From Paraplanobispora takensis (GTDB taxonomy: Bacteria; Actinomycetota; Actinomycetes; Streptosporangiales; Streptosporangiaceae), in the NCBI RefSeq assembly GCF_016863195.1, contig NZ_BOOK01000032.1:1-64000 (forward strand): DNA of 64,000 bases, given 5' to 3'. A model generated the notes under the pieces. It made no database searches, was not told the DNA's origin, and was given only the letters and a program-made list of their open reading frames with translations. Below, one piece after another: positions 1-11,747 of this stretch; positions within the stretch are counted from its first letter, which is position 1, and the number at the start of each line of letters is the position of its first letter. The translations under genes were made by a program, and so were the position numbers.

Positions 1-2641
<2,641 letters not shown>

Positions 2642-2642
<1 letters not shown>

Positions 2643-3274
2643 TGATGGGCAGGGAGCGGATCCTCCTGGTCGACGACCACGAGGCCAACCTGGTTGCCCT
2701 GGAGGCGATCCTGAACCCGTTGCGCAAGACGCTCGTGCGCGCCCGGTCCGGCGCGGAGGCGATGAAGGCCCTGCTGCGCGACGACTTCGCGCTGGTGCTG
2801 CTCGATGTGGTGATGCCGGGAATGGACGGCTTCGAGACGGCCTCCCACATCAAGCGCCTCGACCAGACCAAGGATGTGGCCATCATCTTCCTGACCGGGG
2901 CCGACGGCGATCCCAGCCACACCTTCCGCGGATACGTCGCCGGGGCGGTCGACTTCCTCACCAAGCCGTTCGACCCGTGGGTGCTGCGCGCCAAGGTCCA
3001 GGTGTTCCTCGACCTGCACCGCAAGAGCCGGCAGCTGAAGGAGCAGGCGAACCTGCTGCAGCGCATGGCGGGGCGGGGCGAGGACGAGGTCAGGGGAGCG
3101 GAACTGGCCGCCGAGCTGGCGCAGCGGCTCGTGACGATGGAGGAGCGCCTGTGCGCACCGGAGCCGGGGGAGAGCGGTCTGGGCGTCGAGGCGGTCAAGG
3201 AGCTGTCGGGACAGATGGCGACGGCCCGCCAGACCTGTGACAGGCTCGTCGAGCATCTCAGGGTCGCCGAGTGA
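2642..3274 (+). CDS. Response regulator with receiver domain and C-terminal helical region
   Basis: ATG at 2642 overlaps the TGA of the kinase gene (tgATGa), so the two are probably translationally coupled; GTG 2639 and ATG 2645 are in-frame alternatives. The receiver domain fills residues 1-125: acidic pair D11/D12, phospho-acceptor D55 in LVLLDVVMPGMDG, T85 and K108 (FLTKPF). The last 85 residues look helical or coiled coil (SRQLKEQANLLQRM) and contain no DNA-binding domain I recognise, so this is probably a phosphorelay or protein-interaction regulator, not a transcription factor. It is the natural partner of the upstream hybrid kinase. A 13-bp tandem repeat lies just downstream. Confidence 0.9.
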
Positions 3275-3310
3275 GGCGCCCCCGTCCGGAGGTGACGGGG
3301 CGGGGCGACG

Positions 3311-3376
3311 GGGCGGAATGACAGGGCGGAATGACAGGGCGGAATGACAGGGCGGAATGACAGGGCGGGAATGAGA
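3311..3376. repeat. 13-bp tandem repeat, four exact copies plus a degenerate fifth
   Basis: The unit GGGCGGAATGACA is repeated exactly at 3311, 3324, 3337 and 3350. A fifth, altered copy (gggcgggaatgaga) starts at 3363. It lies between the response regulator stop and the rib promoter, in no credible coding frame. Function unknown; it may be an intergenic minisatellite. Confidence 0.9.
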
Positions 3377-3514
3377 CGCGGTCGCCCGGTGCTGGGATGA
3401 GGCAGGTCGGTCCGGGCGGGAGTGAGCTCCGTCCGGCATGTCCGCACTTTGGAAGTAACGGCCGCCCACCTGGCGTGTTCGCATTCTGGGAGTGGCACTT
3501 ACCCGCCCGAGGTG

Positions 3515-3544
3515 TTGACCAAGCGCTCGCTTGGTCCATATGCT
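3515..3544 (+). promoter_or_regulatory. Predicted promoter of the riboflavin operon
   Basis: TTGACC (3515-3520) and TATGCT (3539-3544) are separated by 18 bp and match the housekeeping -35/-10 pattern. Transcription would start near 3551, giving an untranslated leader of about 310 nt that contains the whole FMN riboswitch. The spacer is almost filled by a perfect palindrome, listed separately. Confidence 0.6.
3517..3536. promoter_or_regulatory. 20-bp palindrome in promoter spacer, TetR-type operator candidate
   Basis: GACCAAGCG-CT-CGCTTGGTC has two perfect 9-bp arms around a 2-bp centre. It overlaps the last four bases of the -35 and most of the spacer, where a bound repressor would block RNA polymerase. 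The CCAAGCGnnCGCTTGG layout resembles operators of many TetR-family repressors. No TetR gene is visible nearby. Confidence 0.5.
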
Positions 3545-3631
3545 AAGACCGGTTCCGTCCGGTTTGCCGGGCGTGGCACACTGATATACGGGAGCGAGCC
3601 CTGTGCGGCGCGCGACCGACGAAACAGAGCT

Positions 3632-3758
3632 GCGTGCTCCGGGGTCGGTGAAATTCCGAACCGGCGGTTAAAGTCCGCGACCCGGTCGAAGCCATCGACC
3701 GGTTGACCCGGTGAAATTCCGGGACCGACGGTTAAAGTCCGGATGGGAGGAAGCGCGC
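3632..3758 (+). promoter_or_regulatory. FMN riboswitch (RFN element)
   Basis: The conserved RFN core is present: ggtcggtgaaattccgaacc, ggcggttaaagtccgcgacc, a variable arm, ccggtgaaattccgggacc, gacggttaaagtcc and ggatgggagg. The closing P1 helix is visible as GCGTGCT (3632-3638) pairing with AGCGCGC (3752-3758), with one G-U pair. It precedes ribD and should reduce expression of the whole operon when FMN is abundant. Confidence 0.95.
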
Positions 3759-3760
3759 GA

Positions 3761-3812
3761 GCGGAGAGTGCCGTCCAGGCACCCTCCGCTGACGGGATCT
3801 GTGCACCCGTCA
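3761..3812 (+). promoter_or_regulatory. Two consecutive hairpins after the riboswitch, probable expression platform
   Basis: Hairpin 1: 12-bp arms 3761-3772 and 3778-3789 with one mismatch and a 5-nt loop. Hairpin 2: perfect 7-bp arms TGACGGG (3790-3796) and CCCGTCA (3806-3812) with a 9-nt loop. Neither is followed by a U run and neither covers the ribD ribosome-binding site, so the switching mechanism cannot be read directly. Confidence 0.5.
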
Positions 3813-3862
3813 TCCCCGGGGCCCGCCGTGGCAGAAAGCTACTGGCGAGTAGGAGACCCGGG

Positions 3863-5047
3863 TTGAGCCAGCCGATCCCCCGCGACGACGAGCCGCCGCC
3901 CGCCGGGCGCGCGGCCGACCCGGCCCACATGCGCAGGGCCGTCGAGCTGGCCGCGCGCGGACGCGGCACCACCAGCCCGAACCCCGTCGTCGGCTGCGTC
4001 GTCCTGGACGCCTCCGGACGCGTCGCCGGAGAGGGATTCCACGCCTACGCCGGAGGACCGCACGCCGAGGTGGTCGCGCTGCGCGCCGCCGGGGAGCGGG
4101 CCCGCGGCGGCACCGCCTACGTCACCCTCGAACCGTGCGACCACACCGGCCGGACCGGGCCCTGCTCGGCCGCCCTGCTGGAGGCCGGCGTCGCCCGCGT
4201 CGTCGTGGCGGTCGGCGACCCCAACCCGGTGGCCGCCGGCGGGGCCGGCCGGCTGCGCGCGCACGGCGTCGTCGTCGAGTCCGGCGTGCTCACCGAGGAG
4301 GCCGAGCGGGGCAACGCCGAGTGGCTGACCTCGGTGCGGCTGGGCCGCCCCCACGTCACCTGGAAGTACGCCGCCACGCTGGACGGCCGCTCCGCCGCCG
4401 CCGACGGCACCAGCCAGTGGATCACCTCGCCCGAGTCCCGCGCCGACGTGCACCGCCTCCGGGCCGGAACGGACGCGATCATCGCGGGCGTGGGCACCGT
4501 CCTGGCCGACGACCCCCGGCTCACCGCCCGCCCGTCCGGCGAAGCCGATCCCGGCGCGGGGCGGCGCCTGCTGCGCGTGATCGTCGACAGCGACGGCCGG
4601 ACCCCCGTCTCGGCCCGGGTCCTGGACGGCGGCGCCCCCACGCTGGTGGCGGTCGCCCACGACGCCTCCGCGACGGAGCTGGAGGCCAGGGCCAAGGAGC
4701 TGGGCCGGCTCGGAGCCGGCGGGGCGGCCGAGGTGGTACGGCTGCCGCGGCGGGAGCCGTACGGGATCGACCTGCACGCGCTCCTGGCCGAGCTGCACCG
4801 CCGCCAGGTCGTCGGCGTGCTGCTGGAGGGAGGGCCCACCCTGGCCGGTTCCTTCGTGCGCGAGGGCCTGGTCGACAGGGTCGTCGGCTATCTCGCCCCG
4901 GCGCTCCTGGGCGAGGGCGCCGCCGCGCTCGGCCCGGCGGGCGTCACGACGATCGCCGGGACCCACCGCCTGGAACTCGAGGATGTCACCCCCATCGGGC
5001 CGGACCTGCGTCTGACCGCCCGGCCGGTACCACTGAAGGAGAAGTGA
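3863..5047 (+). CDS. ribD: Bifunctional riboflavin deaminase/reductase RibD
   Basis: This enzyme carries out the second and third steps of riboflavin synthesis: deamination of the pyrimidine and reduction of the ribosyl side chain with NADPH. The start is TTG 3863, six bases after AGGAGA (3851-3856); the frame is open further upstream into the riboswitch, but those ATGs are not credible. The 394-residue product has an N-terminal deaminase domain with zinc ligands H67, C92 and C101 and catalytic E69 (PHAEV, PCDHTGRTGPC). The C-terminal reductase domain runs from about residue 155 (VTWKYAATLDGR, GGPTLAGSF). It is first in the operon, directly behind the FMN riboswitch, and stops two bases before ribE. 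Confidence 0.95.
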   Translation: MSQPIPRDDEPPPAGRAADPAHMRRAVELAARGRGTTSPNPVVGCVVLDASGRVAGEGFHAYAGGPHAEVVALRAAGERARGGTAYVTLEPCDHTGRTGPCSAALLEAGVARVVVAVGDPNPVAAGGAGRLRAHGVVVESGVLTEEAERGNAEWLTSVRLGRPHVTWKYAATLDGRSAAADGTSQWITSPESRADVHRLRAGTDAIIAGVGTVLADDPRLTARPSGEADPGAGRRLLRVIVDSDGRTPVSARVLDGGAPTLVAVAHDASATELEARAKELGRLGAGGAAEVVRLPRREPYGIDLHALLAELHRRQVVGVLLEGGPTLAGSFVREGLVDRVVGYLAPALLGEGAAALGPAGVTTIAGTHRLELEDVTPIGPDLRLTARPVPLKEK

Positions 5048-5049
5048 GC

Positions 5050-5658
5050 ATGTTCACCGGAATCATCGAAGAGCTGGGGGAGATATCCTCCGTCGAGCCG
5101 TTGCGGGACGCCGCCAGGCTGGCCGTGCGCGGCAAGGTGGTCACCGCCGACGCCGGGCACGGCGACTCGATCGCCGTCAACGGCGTCTGCCTGACCGTGG
5201 TGGACGTCGACGGCGAGGTGTTCACCGCCGACGTGATGAAGGAGACCCTGGACCGCAGCAGCCTGGGGGCGCTGCGACCCGGCTCGCGGGTCAACCTCGA
5301 ACGCGCCGTCCGCGCCGACCAGCGCCTCGGCGGGCACATCGTGCAGGGCCACGTGGACGGCACCGGTGAGCTGCTGTCTCGGGAGCCGGCCGAGCACTGG
5401 GAGGTCGTGCGGATCTCGCTGCCGGCCGGGCTGAACCGCTACGTGGTCGAGAAGGGCTCCATCGCGGTGGACGGCGTCAGCCTCACCGTGGCCGGGGTGG
5501 ACGACGAATCGTTCTCGGTCAGCCTGATCCCGACCACCCTGGAGCTGACCACCCTCGGCGCCAAGAAGCCCGGCGACCCGGTCAACCTCGAGGTCGACGT
5601 GATCGCCAAGCACGTGGAGAGGCTGATCGGCGCCTACGCTCCGGGAGGCCGGGCATGA
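5050..5658 (+). CDS. ribE: Riboflavin synthase, alpha subunit
   Basis: It dismutates two molecules of 6,7-dimethyl-8-ribityllumazine to riboflavin and the pyrimidine precursor. ATG 5050 follows AAGGAGAAG (5036-5044) at good spacing. The 202-residue product starts with the classic MFTGIIEE and contains two homologous lumazine-binding halves, each with [13 protein letters not shown] / [12 protein letters not shown]. The length is typical of the trimeric alpha-type synthase. Its stop overlaps the ribM start (ATGA). The gene is called ribC or ribE in different species. Confidence 0.96.
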   Translation: MFTGIIEELGEISSVEPLRDAARLAVRGKVVTADAGHGDSIAVNGVCLTVVDVDGEVFTADVMKETLDRSSLGALRPGSRVNLERAVRADQRLGGHIVQGHVDGTGELLSREPAEHWEVVRISLPAGLNRYVVEKGSIAVDGVSLTVAGVDDESFSVSLIPTTLELTTLGAKKPGDPVNLEVDVIAKHVERLIGAYAPGGRA

Positions 5659-6313
5659 ACTGGGCAGAGGCGGGATTCGAGGTGTTCGGGGTCCACGTCC
5701 TGTGGACCGACCTGGTCGGCAACATCGCCGCGCTGGCCACCGTGCTGCTGGCCATCCGCAAGTCGATCTGGACCTGGCCGGTGCAGCTGACCGGTTCGGT
5801 GCTGCTGCTGATCGCCTCGATCAGCGCGCACATCACCGGCAACGCGCTCAAGCAGGTCATGTTCGGCGTGCTGGCCGTCTACGGCTGGTGGAAGTGGGCG
5901 CGCGGCACCCAGGGCGGCCAGGAGCTGGCCGTACGGCCCGCCACCGGGCGCGAGCGCCTCGGGCTGATCGCGGTCATGCTGGCGGGCACCGCCGTGGTGG
6001 GCGTGCTGTTCTTCGTGTTCAAGCTGTCGTGGGGCGTCTACAAGCCGCTGCCCGAGGGCTACTTCCTCGTCGCCGCCGACGCCTACATCTTCGTCGGCAG
6101 CGCCGTGGCCACCTGGGCGCAGGGCCGGGCCCTGGTCGACTTCTGGATCATCTGGGTCGCGGTCGACCTGGTCGGCGTGCCGCTGGCGTTCAGCTCCGGG
6201 CTGGTGGTCTCCGGGGCCGTCTACGGCATCTTCTTCGTGCTCGTTCTCATCGGATTCGCCAACTGGCTCAAGGAGTATCGCTCCCGGGCCGTGCTCGCCC
6301 CCAAGGAGGCAGT

Positions 6314-6317
<4 letters not shown>
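5655..6317 (+). CDS. ribM: PnuC-family membrane transporter, probable riboflavin importer RibM
   Basis: The 220-residue protein is very hydrophobic with about seven membrane helices and the PnuC-type features [10 protein letters not shown] and YGWWKWARG. PnuC proteins move vitamin precursors by facilitated diffusion. Members encoded inside riboflavin operons of actinobacteria (RibM/PnuX) import riboflavin. The assignment to riboflavin here rests on context: it lies between ribE and ribBA and shares the FMN riboswitch. It starts in an ATGA overlap with ribE and ends overlapping ribBA. A nicotinamide riboside transporter is the alternative reading. Confidence 0.85.
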
Positions 6318-8016
<1,699 letters not shown>

Positions 8017-8161
8017 CCCGTGCCGGCGGCCCGGCTCCCGTGTGACCTGCGGAGCCGGGCGCCGCGGGGGGAGCGGTGGCGGCGCGGAGGGCGGCCAGGG
8101 GGTGCGGTAGGTTTTTCGTCCGGTGGCCGACCGGCCGCAGTCCCGGAGGAAAGTGATCACC

Positions 8162-8620
8162 GTGAGTTCCGACAGGGTCCCCGCGCCCGCCCTGCCCGTC
8201 GTGTGGCGGCCGAAGGTGGGCCCGATCGTGGCGTACGGCCTGGCCGTGCTGCTCATGCTGGGGGCCGTGGCGATGGCGGTCTTCCTTCCGCCGCCGTTCA
8301 CGATCGTCGACAAGATCGCGGTGGTGGCGCTGGCCGGGCTGGTCTGCTGGGTGCTGCACCTGCTGGGCCGCTGCCGGGTGGAGGCCGACGAGCGCGGCAT
8401 CACCCTGTTCAACGTTCTGAAGGTGCACCGCTACGAGTGGCCCGAGGTGATCGCGGTCACCCTGACCGAGAGCGAGCCCTGGGCGAAGATCGACTTCTCC
8501 GACGGGATGACCATCGGTGCCATGGGCCTGCAGGGCTCGGAGAAGGAGCGGACCGCGCGCCAGGTGCGGGAGCTGGCCGCGCTCATCCGCGAGCGCGGCG
8601 AGGCCCAGGGCTCCCGCTGA
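8162..8620 (+). CDS. PH-domain-like two-helix membrane protein
   Basis: The protein of about 152 residues has two membrane helices (YGLAVLLMLGAVAMAVFL and VVALAGLVCWVLHLL) and then a cytoplasmic bacterial PH-like fold (CRVEADERGITLFNVLKVHRYEW). GTG 8162 lies 11 nt after GGAGGA (8145-8150); GTG 8153 is in frame but too close to that site. A membrane protein of this type commonly follows ribH in actinobacteria (as in Mycobacterium), so it may be co-transcribed with the rib operon, 145 bp downstream. No function is established; a link to riboflavin would be conjecture. Confidence 0.75.
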   Translation: MSSDRVPAPALPVVWRPKVGPIVAYGLAVLLMLGAVAMAVFLPPPFTIVDKIAVVALAGLVCWVLHLLGRCRVEADERGITLFNVLKVHRYEWPEVIAVTLTESEPWAKIDFSDGMTIGAMGLQGSEKERTARQVRELAALIRERGEAQGSR

Positions 8621-8681
8621 CCCCGCCGCGCTCCCGGTGAGCGCAGGCCGGGCGGGGTGGCGTGAGCGCGCGCCGGTGCGG

Positions 8682-8711
8682 CGGGCCGGGTCCCCGGCGT
8701 TTTCCGGCCCG
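8682..8711. terminator. Hairpin between convergent genes
   Basis: CGGGCCGG (8682-8689) pairs with CCGGCCCG (8704-8711) around a 14-nt loop. It sits between the end of the rib operon and the end of ktrA, where a bidirectional terminator is expected. There is no clear U tract. Confidence 0.4.
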
Positions 8712-8723
8712 GGAGCTCCCGGC

Positions 8724-9392
8724 TCAGGTCTCCTCGGAGAAGCGTTCGGTCTTCTCGGTGTCGCCCGCCACGAGCAGGGTGTCGCCGCTCTGGACGAGGG
8801 TGTCGGAGGTGGCGTAGGTGAACCCGGAGCCGGACTTCTTGATCCCGACGATGGTCACGCCGTACGTCGAGCGGATGCCGAGCTCGCCGAGCGTCCTGCC
8901 GTCGGCCCAGGCCGGGGCCTTGGTCTTGACCAGGGCGTAGTCCTCGTCGATCTCGACGAAGTCGAGCATCCGGCCGGTGACCAGGTGGGCGACCCGCTCG
9001 CCCATGTCCGCCTCGGGCTGCACCACGTGGTGGGCGCCGACCCGCCGCAGGATCTGGCCGTGCTGGCGGCTGATCGCCTTGGCCCAGATGTCGGTCACGC
9101 CGAGATCGACCAGGATCGAGGTGGTCAGGACACTGGACTCGATGTTGGTGCCGATGCCCACCACGGCCCGGCCGAACTCGGCGATGCCCAGCTGCTCCAT
9201 CGCGTCGGGGTCGGTGGAGTCGGCCTGGACGACGTGGGTGAGCTGCCCGGAGAACTCCTGCACGTTGCGGGAGTCGCTGTCCACGCCGAGCACCTCGACG
9301 TCCCGCGCGGCCAGCTCGGCGGCGAGTGCCCCGCCGAACCGTCCCAGACCGATGACCACCACCGCATCGCCGCGGTTGTTCTTGTCAGCCAA
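8724..9392 (-). CDS. ktrA: Potassium channel gating subunit (KtrA/TrkA, RCK)
   Basis: The 222-residue protein has an N-terminal Rossmann RCK domain (VVVIGLGRFGGALA) that binds nucleotide and a C-terminal TrkA-C ligand domain (about residues 140-220). The family forms a cytoplasmic ring that gates the TrkH/KtrB membrane subunit. I chose TTG 9392 as the start: it overlaps the last codons of ktrB, has GGAGGA 11 nt upstream and places the Rossmann motif near the N-terminus. An ORF extension upstream to 9455 has no family support. Co-transcribed with ktrB. Confidence 0.88.
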   Translation of the reverse strand: MADKNNRGDAVVVIGLGRFGGALAAELAARDVEVLGVDSDSRNVQEFSGQLTHVVQADSTDPDAMEQLGIAEFGRAVVGIGTNIESSVLTTSILVDLGVTDIWAKAISRQHGQILRRVGAHHVVQPEADMGERVAHLVTGRMLDFVEIDEDYALVKTKAPAWADGRTLGELGIRSTYGVTIVGIKKSGSGFTYATSDTLVQSGDTLLVAGDTEKTERFSEET

Positions 9393-10725
9393 CGAGGGGT
9401 CGCTCCTCCGGATAGCGGAACCTGCGGGTCTGGACGTGCAGCGCGAGCGCGGCACCGAGGGTCACCGGGCCCAGGCGCCCGACGAACATCAGGGCGGTCA
9501 GGACCAGGTGCCCGGCGGGGCCGAGTTGGGCGGTGATGCCCGTGGACAGGCCCACCGTGCCGAACGCCGACACCACCTCGAACAGTACGCGGTCGAGGGT
9601 GAAGGGTGTGAGCATCATCAGGACCAGCGTGCCCGAGACCACGGCGGCGACACTCGCCAGGGCGATGGTCAGCGCCTGCCGCTGCAGCTGCTCGGCGATG
9701 CGCCGCCGGCCCGCCGTGACGTCGGGCTCGCCGCGCAGCTCGGCCAGGATGACGTAGCCCAGCAGGGCGAACGTGGTCACCTTGATGCCGCCGCCGGTGC
9801 TGGCGCTGCCCGCGCCGATGAACATCAGCACGTCGCTGACCAGCCAGGTGTTCTCGTTCATCTGGGAGGTGTCGACGGAGTTCAGGCCGCCGCTGCGGGT
9901 CATCGCGCTGTGGAAGAACCCGGCCAGGATGCGCAGGCCCGGGGTGAGCGGGCCGAACGTCTTGGGGTTGTTCCACTCCAGGATCGTGATGACCAGGGCG
10001 CCGCCGAACAGCAGGATCGCCGACATCCCCAGCGTGATCTTGGCGTGCAGCGACCACCGGGAGGGCCGCCGCCAGCTCTTGCGCAGCACCGCGTAGACGG
10101 GGAAGCCGAGGCCCCCGGCGACCACGGCCAGCGCCAGCGGCAGGCAGATCCACACGTCCCCGACGAAGCGCATGATGCTGTCGGGCCACAGGGCGAACCC
10201 GGCGTTGGTGAACGCCGAGACCGCGTGGAAGACGCCCAGGTACACGGCCCTGCCGAACGGCTCGCCGTACCCGGTCATGAAGCGGACGGTGAGGATCGCC
10301 GCCGTCAGCGCCTCCACCACCAGGGTGACCTTGGCGACGCCCGCGATCACCTGGCGGACGTCGCCCGGACCCAGCGTCCTGGTCTCGGCCTGGGTGTTGA
10401 GCCGCGCGCGCAGCCCCAGCTTCCCCGAGACGATCAGCGCCAGGATCGAGGCGAGCGACATGATCCCGAATCCGCCGATCTGGATCAGCACCAGGATCAC
10501 GACCTCGCCGAAGGTCGACCAGTGCCCGGCGGTGTCGAGCACGGCCAGGCCGGTGACGCAGACCGCGGAGGCCGAGGTGAACAGGGCGGAGGTCCACGAG
10601 GTCCGCTCGCCGCCCTCCACGGCGATGGGCAGCGAGAGCAGCGCCGTGCCCAGGAGGATCACCGCGCTGAACGCGAAGACGACGACCCGCGACGGGGTGT
10701 TGATCTGTAGTGACCGGTACTTCAC
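9385..10725 (-). CDS. ktrB: Potassium uptake channel subunit (KtrB/TrkH family)
   Basis: The 446-residue membrane protein has four MPM repeats typical of KtrB/TrkH. Selectivity-loop segments are visible as VCVTGLA, FTNAGFA, SGGLNSV and GTVGLST. The intramembrane gating loop is seen in SASTGGGIKVTTF. It conducts K+ and is gated by the RCK protein encoded immediately downstream, whose gene it overlaps by a few bases. The start is GTG 10725, with no ribosome-binding site but a -10-like TATCCT six bases upstream, suggesting a leaderless transcript. The length is close to Bacillus KtrB. Confidence 0.9.
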   Translation of the reverse strand: MKYRSLQINTPSRVVVFAFSAVILLGTALLSLPIAVEGGERTSWTSALFTSASAVCVTGLAVLDTAGHWSTFGEVVILVLIQIGGFGIMSLASILALIVSGKLGLRARLNTQAETRTLGPGDVRQVIAGVAKVTLVVEALTAAILTVRFMTGYGEPFGRAVYLGVFHAVSAFTNAGFALWPDSIMRFVGDVWICLPLALAVVAGGLGFPVYAVLRKSWRRPSRWSLHAKITLGMSAILLFGGALVITILEWNNPKTFGPLTPGLRILAGFFHSAMTRSGGLNSVDTSQMNENTWLVSDVLMFIGAGSASTGGGIKVTTFALLGYVILAELRGEPDVTAGRRRIAEQLQRQALTIALASVAAVVSGTLVLMMLTPFTLDRVLFEVVSAFGTVGLSTGITAQLGPAGHLVLTALMFVGRLGPVTLGAALALHVQTRRFRYPEERPLVG

Positions 10726-10731
10726 CGGGAG

Positions 10732-10737
10732 AGGATA
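10732..10737 (-). promoter_or_regulatory. -10 element of leaderless ktrB
   Basis: On the minus strand TATCCT is followed by six bases and then the GTG start of ktrB. No Shine-Dalgarno sequence is present. The layout matches seven other genes in this window. Confidence 0.45.
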
Positions 10738-10838
10738 CGCCCTGCTCTGACCCGATCTCGATCATTCCGATGATGGCCGCGCCGACCGGCCGTCAGATCC
10801 CGGCGGACGCGCCCTGGCTCTGCGGGATCGCCGGGACG

Positions 10839-10844
10839 TAGCCT
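10839..10844 (+). promoter_or_regulatory. -10 element of leaderless MoxR ATPase gene
   Basis: TAGCCT followed by six bases and then GTG 10851, without a ribosome-binding site. Transcription would begin at the start codon. Confidence 0.45.
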
Positions 10845-10850
10845 GAGGTC

Positions 10851-11747
10851 GTGCTGAGGCGGACAATCACGGCATCGGACCTCGAGTCGCCCGGACAGCT
10901 CGCGGAGCTGCTCGACCGGGAGGCCTACCTGGCCGGTGAGGGGCTCGCCACGGCGGCCTTCCTCGCCCTGCGGATGGGCAGGCCCCTGTTCCTGGAGGGG
11001 GAGGCCGGGGTCGGCAAGACCGAGCTGGCCCGCACGCTGGCCGTCGTGCTGGACGCGCCGCTGATCCGGCTGCAGTGCTACGAGGGGCTCGACGGCCCGC
11101 AGGTCCTCTACGACTGGGACTTCGCCCGCCAGCTCCTGCACCTCAAGGCCGCCGAGGCCGGCGGCGTCACCGACGCCGCCCGGCTGGAGGGCGAGGTCTA
11201 CGACCGGCGCTTCCTGATCGCCCGGCCGTTGCTGAGGGCGCTGGAGACCCGTCCCTGCGTGCTGCTGATCGACGAGATCGACCGGGCCGACGTGGAGTTC
11301 GAGGCGATCCTGCTGGAGGTCCTGTCCGACTTCGCGATCTCCATCCCCGAGCTCGGCACGATCCGCGCGCAGGAACCGCCGGTGGTCGTGCTCACCTCCA
11401 ACCGCACCCGCGAGGTCCACGACGCGCTGAAACGGCGCTGCCTCTACCACTGGCTGGAGCACCCGTCCTTCGAGCAGGAGGTGGCGATCCTGCTCAGGAG
11501 ACTCCCCGGATGCTCGGAGACCCTGGCCGAGCAGGTCGCCAAGGCGGCCGGACGGCTCCGCGAGGCGGGCCTGGTCAAGCCGCCCGGGATCGCCGAGAGC
11601 CTGGACTGGACCGAGGCCCTGCTGACGCTCGGCGCGCGGGAGCTGGACCCCGGCCTGGCCGCGGCCACGCTGGGCGCGCTGCTCAAGCACCGCGAGGACC
11701 ACGAGACCGTGCTGGCGAACGGGTTCCTCGGTGAGCCGCGCGGCTGA
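10851..11747 (+). CDS. MoxR-family AAA+ ATPase, CoxD-like
   Basis: The 298-residue ATPase has Walker A GEAGVGKTE (about residues 50-58), Walker B VLLIDEIDRAD and sensor 1 VVLTSNRTREV. This branch of MoxR ATPases pairs with VWA-domain proteins and acts as a chaperone that remodels or inserts cofactors into partner proteins. CoxD does this for the Cu-S-Mo centre of CO dehydrogenase. Context supports the CoxD-like reading: a VWA protein overlaps its 3' end by 17 bp and a MocA-like gene follows. No hydroxylase or dehydrogenase subunit is in the window. The start GTG 10851 is apparently leaderless. Confidence 0.85.
   Translation: MLRRTITASDLESPGQLAELLDREAYLAGEGLATAAFLALRMGRPLFLEGEAGVGKTELARTLAVVLDAPLIRLQCYEGLDGPQVLYDWDFARQLLHLKAAEAGGVTDAARLEGEVYDRRFLIARPLLRALETRPCVLLIDEIDRADVEFEAILLEVLSDFAISIPELGTIRAQEPPVVVLTSNRTREVHDALKRRCLYHWLEHPSFEQEVAILLRRLPGCSETLAEQVAKAAGRLREAGLVKPPGIAESLDWTEALLTLGARELDPGLAAATLGALLKHREDHETVLANGFLGEPRG

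Noticed and set aside
3743-3862. ATG start of ribD inside the riboswitch
   Set aside because: It lies in the conserved aptamer end; the TTG at 3863 has a proper ribosome-binding site and gives normal RibD length.
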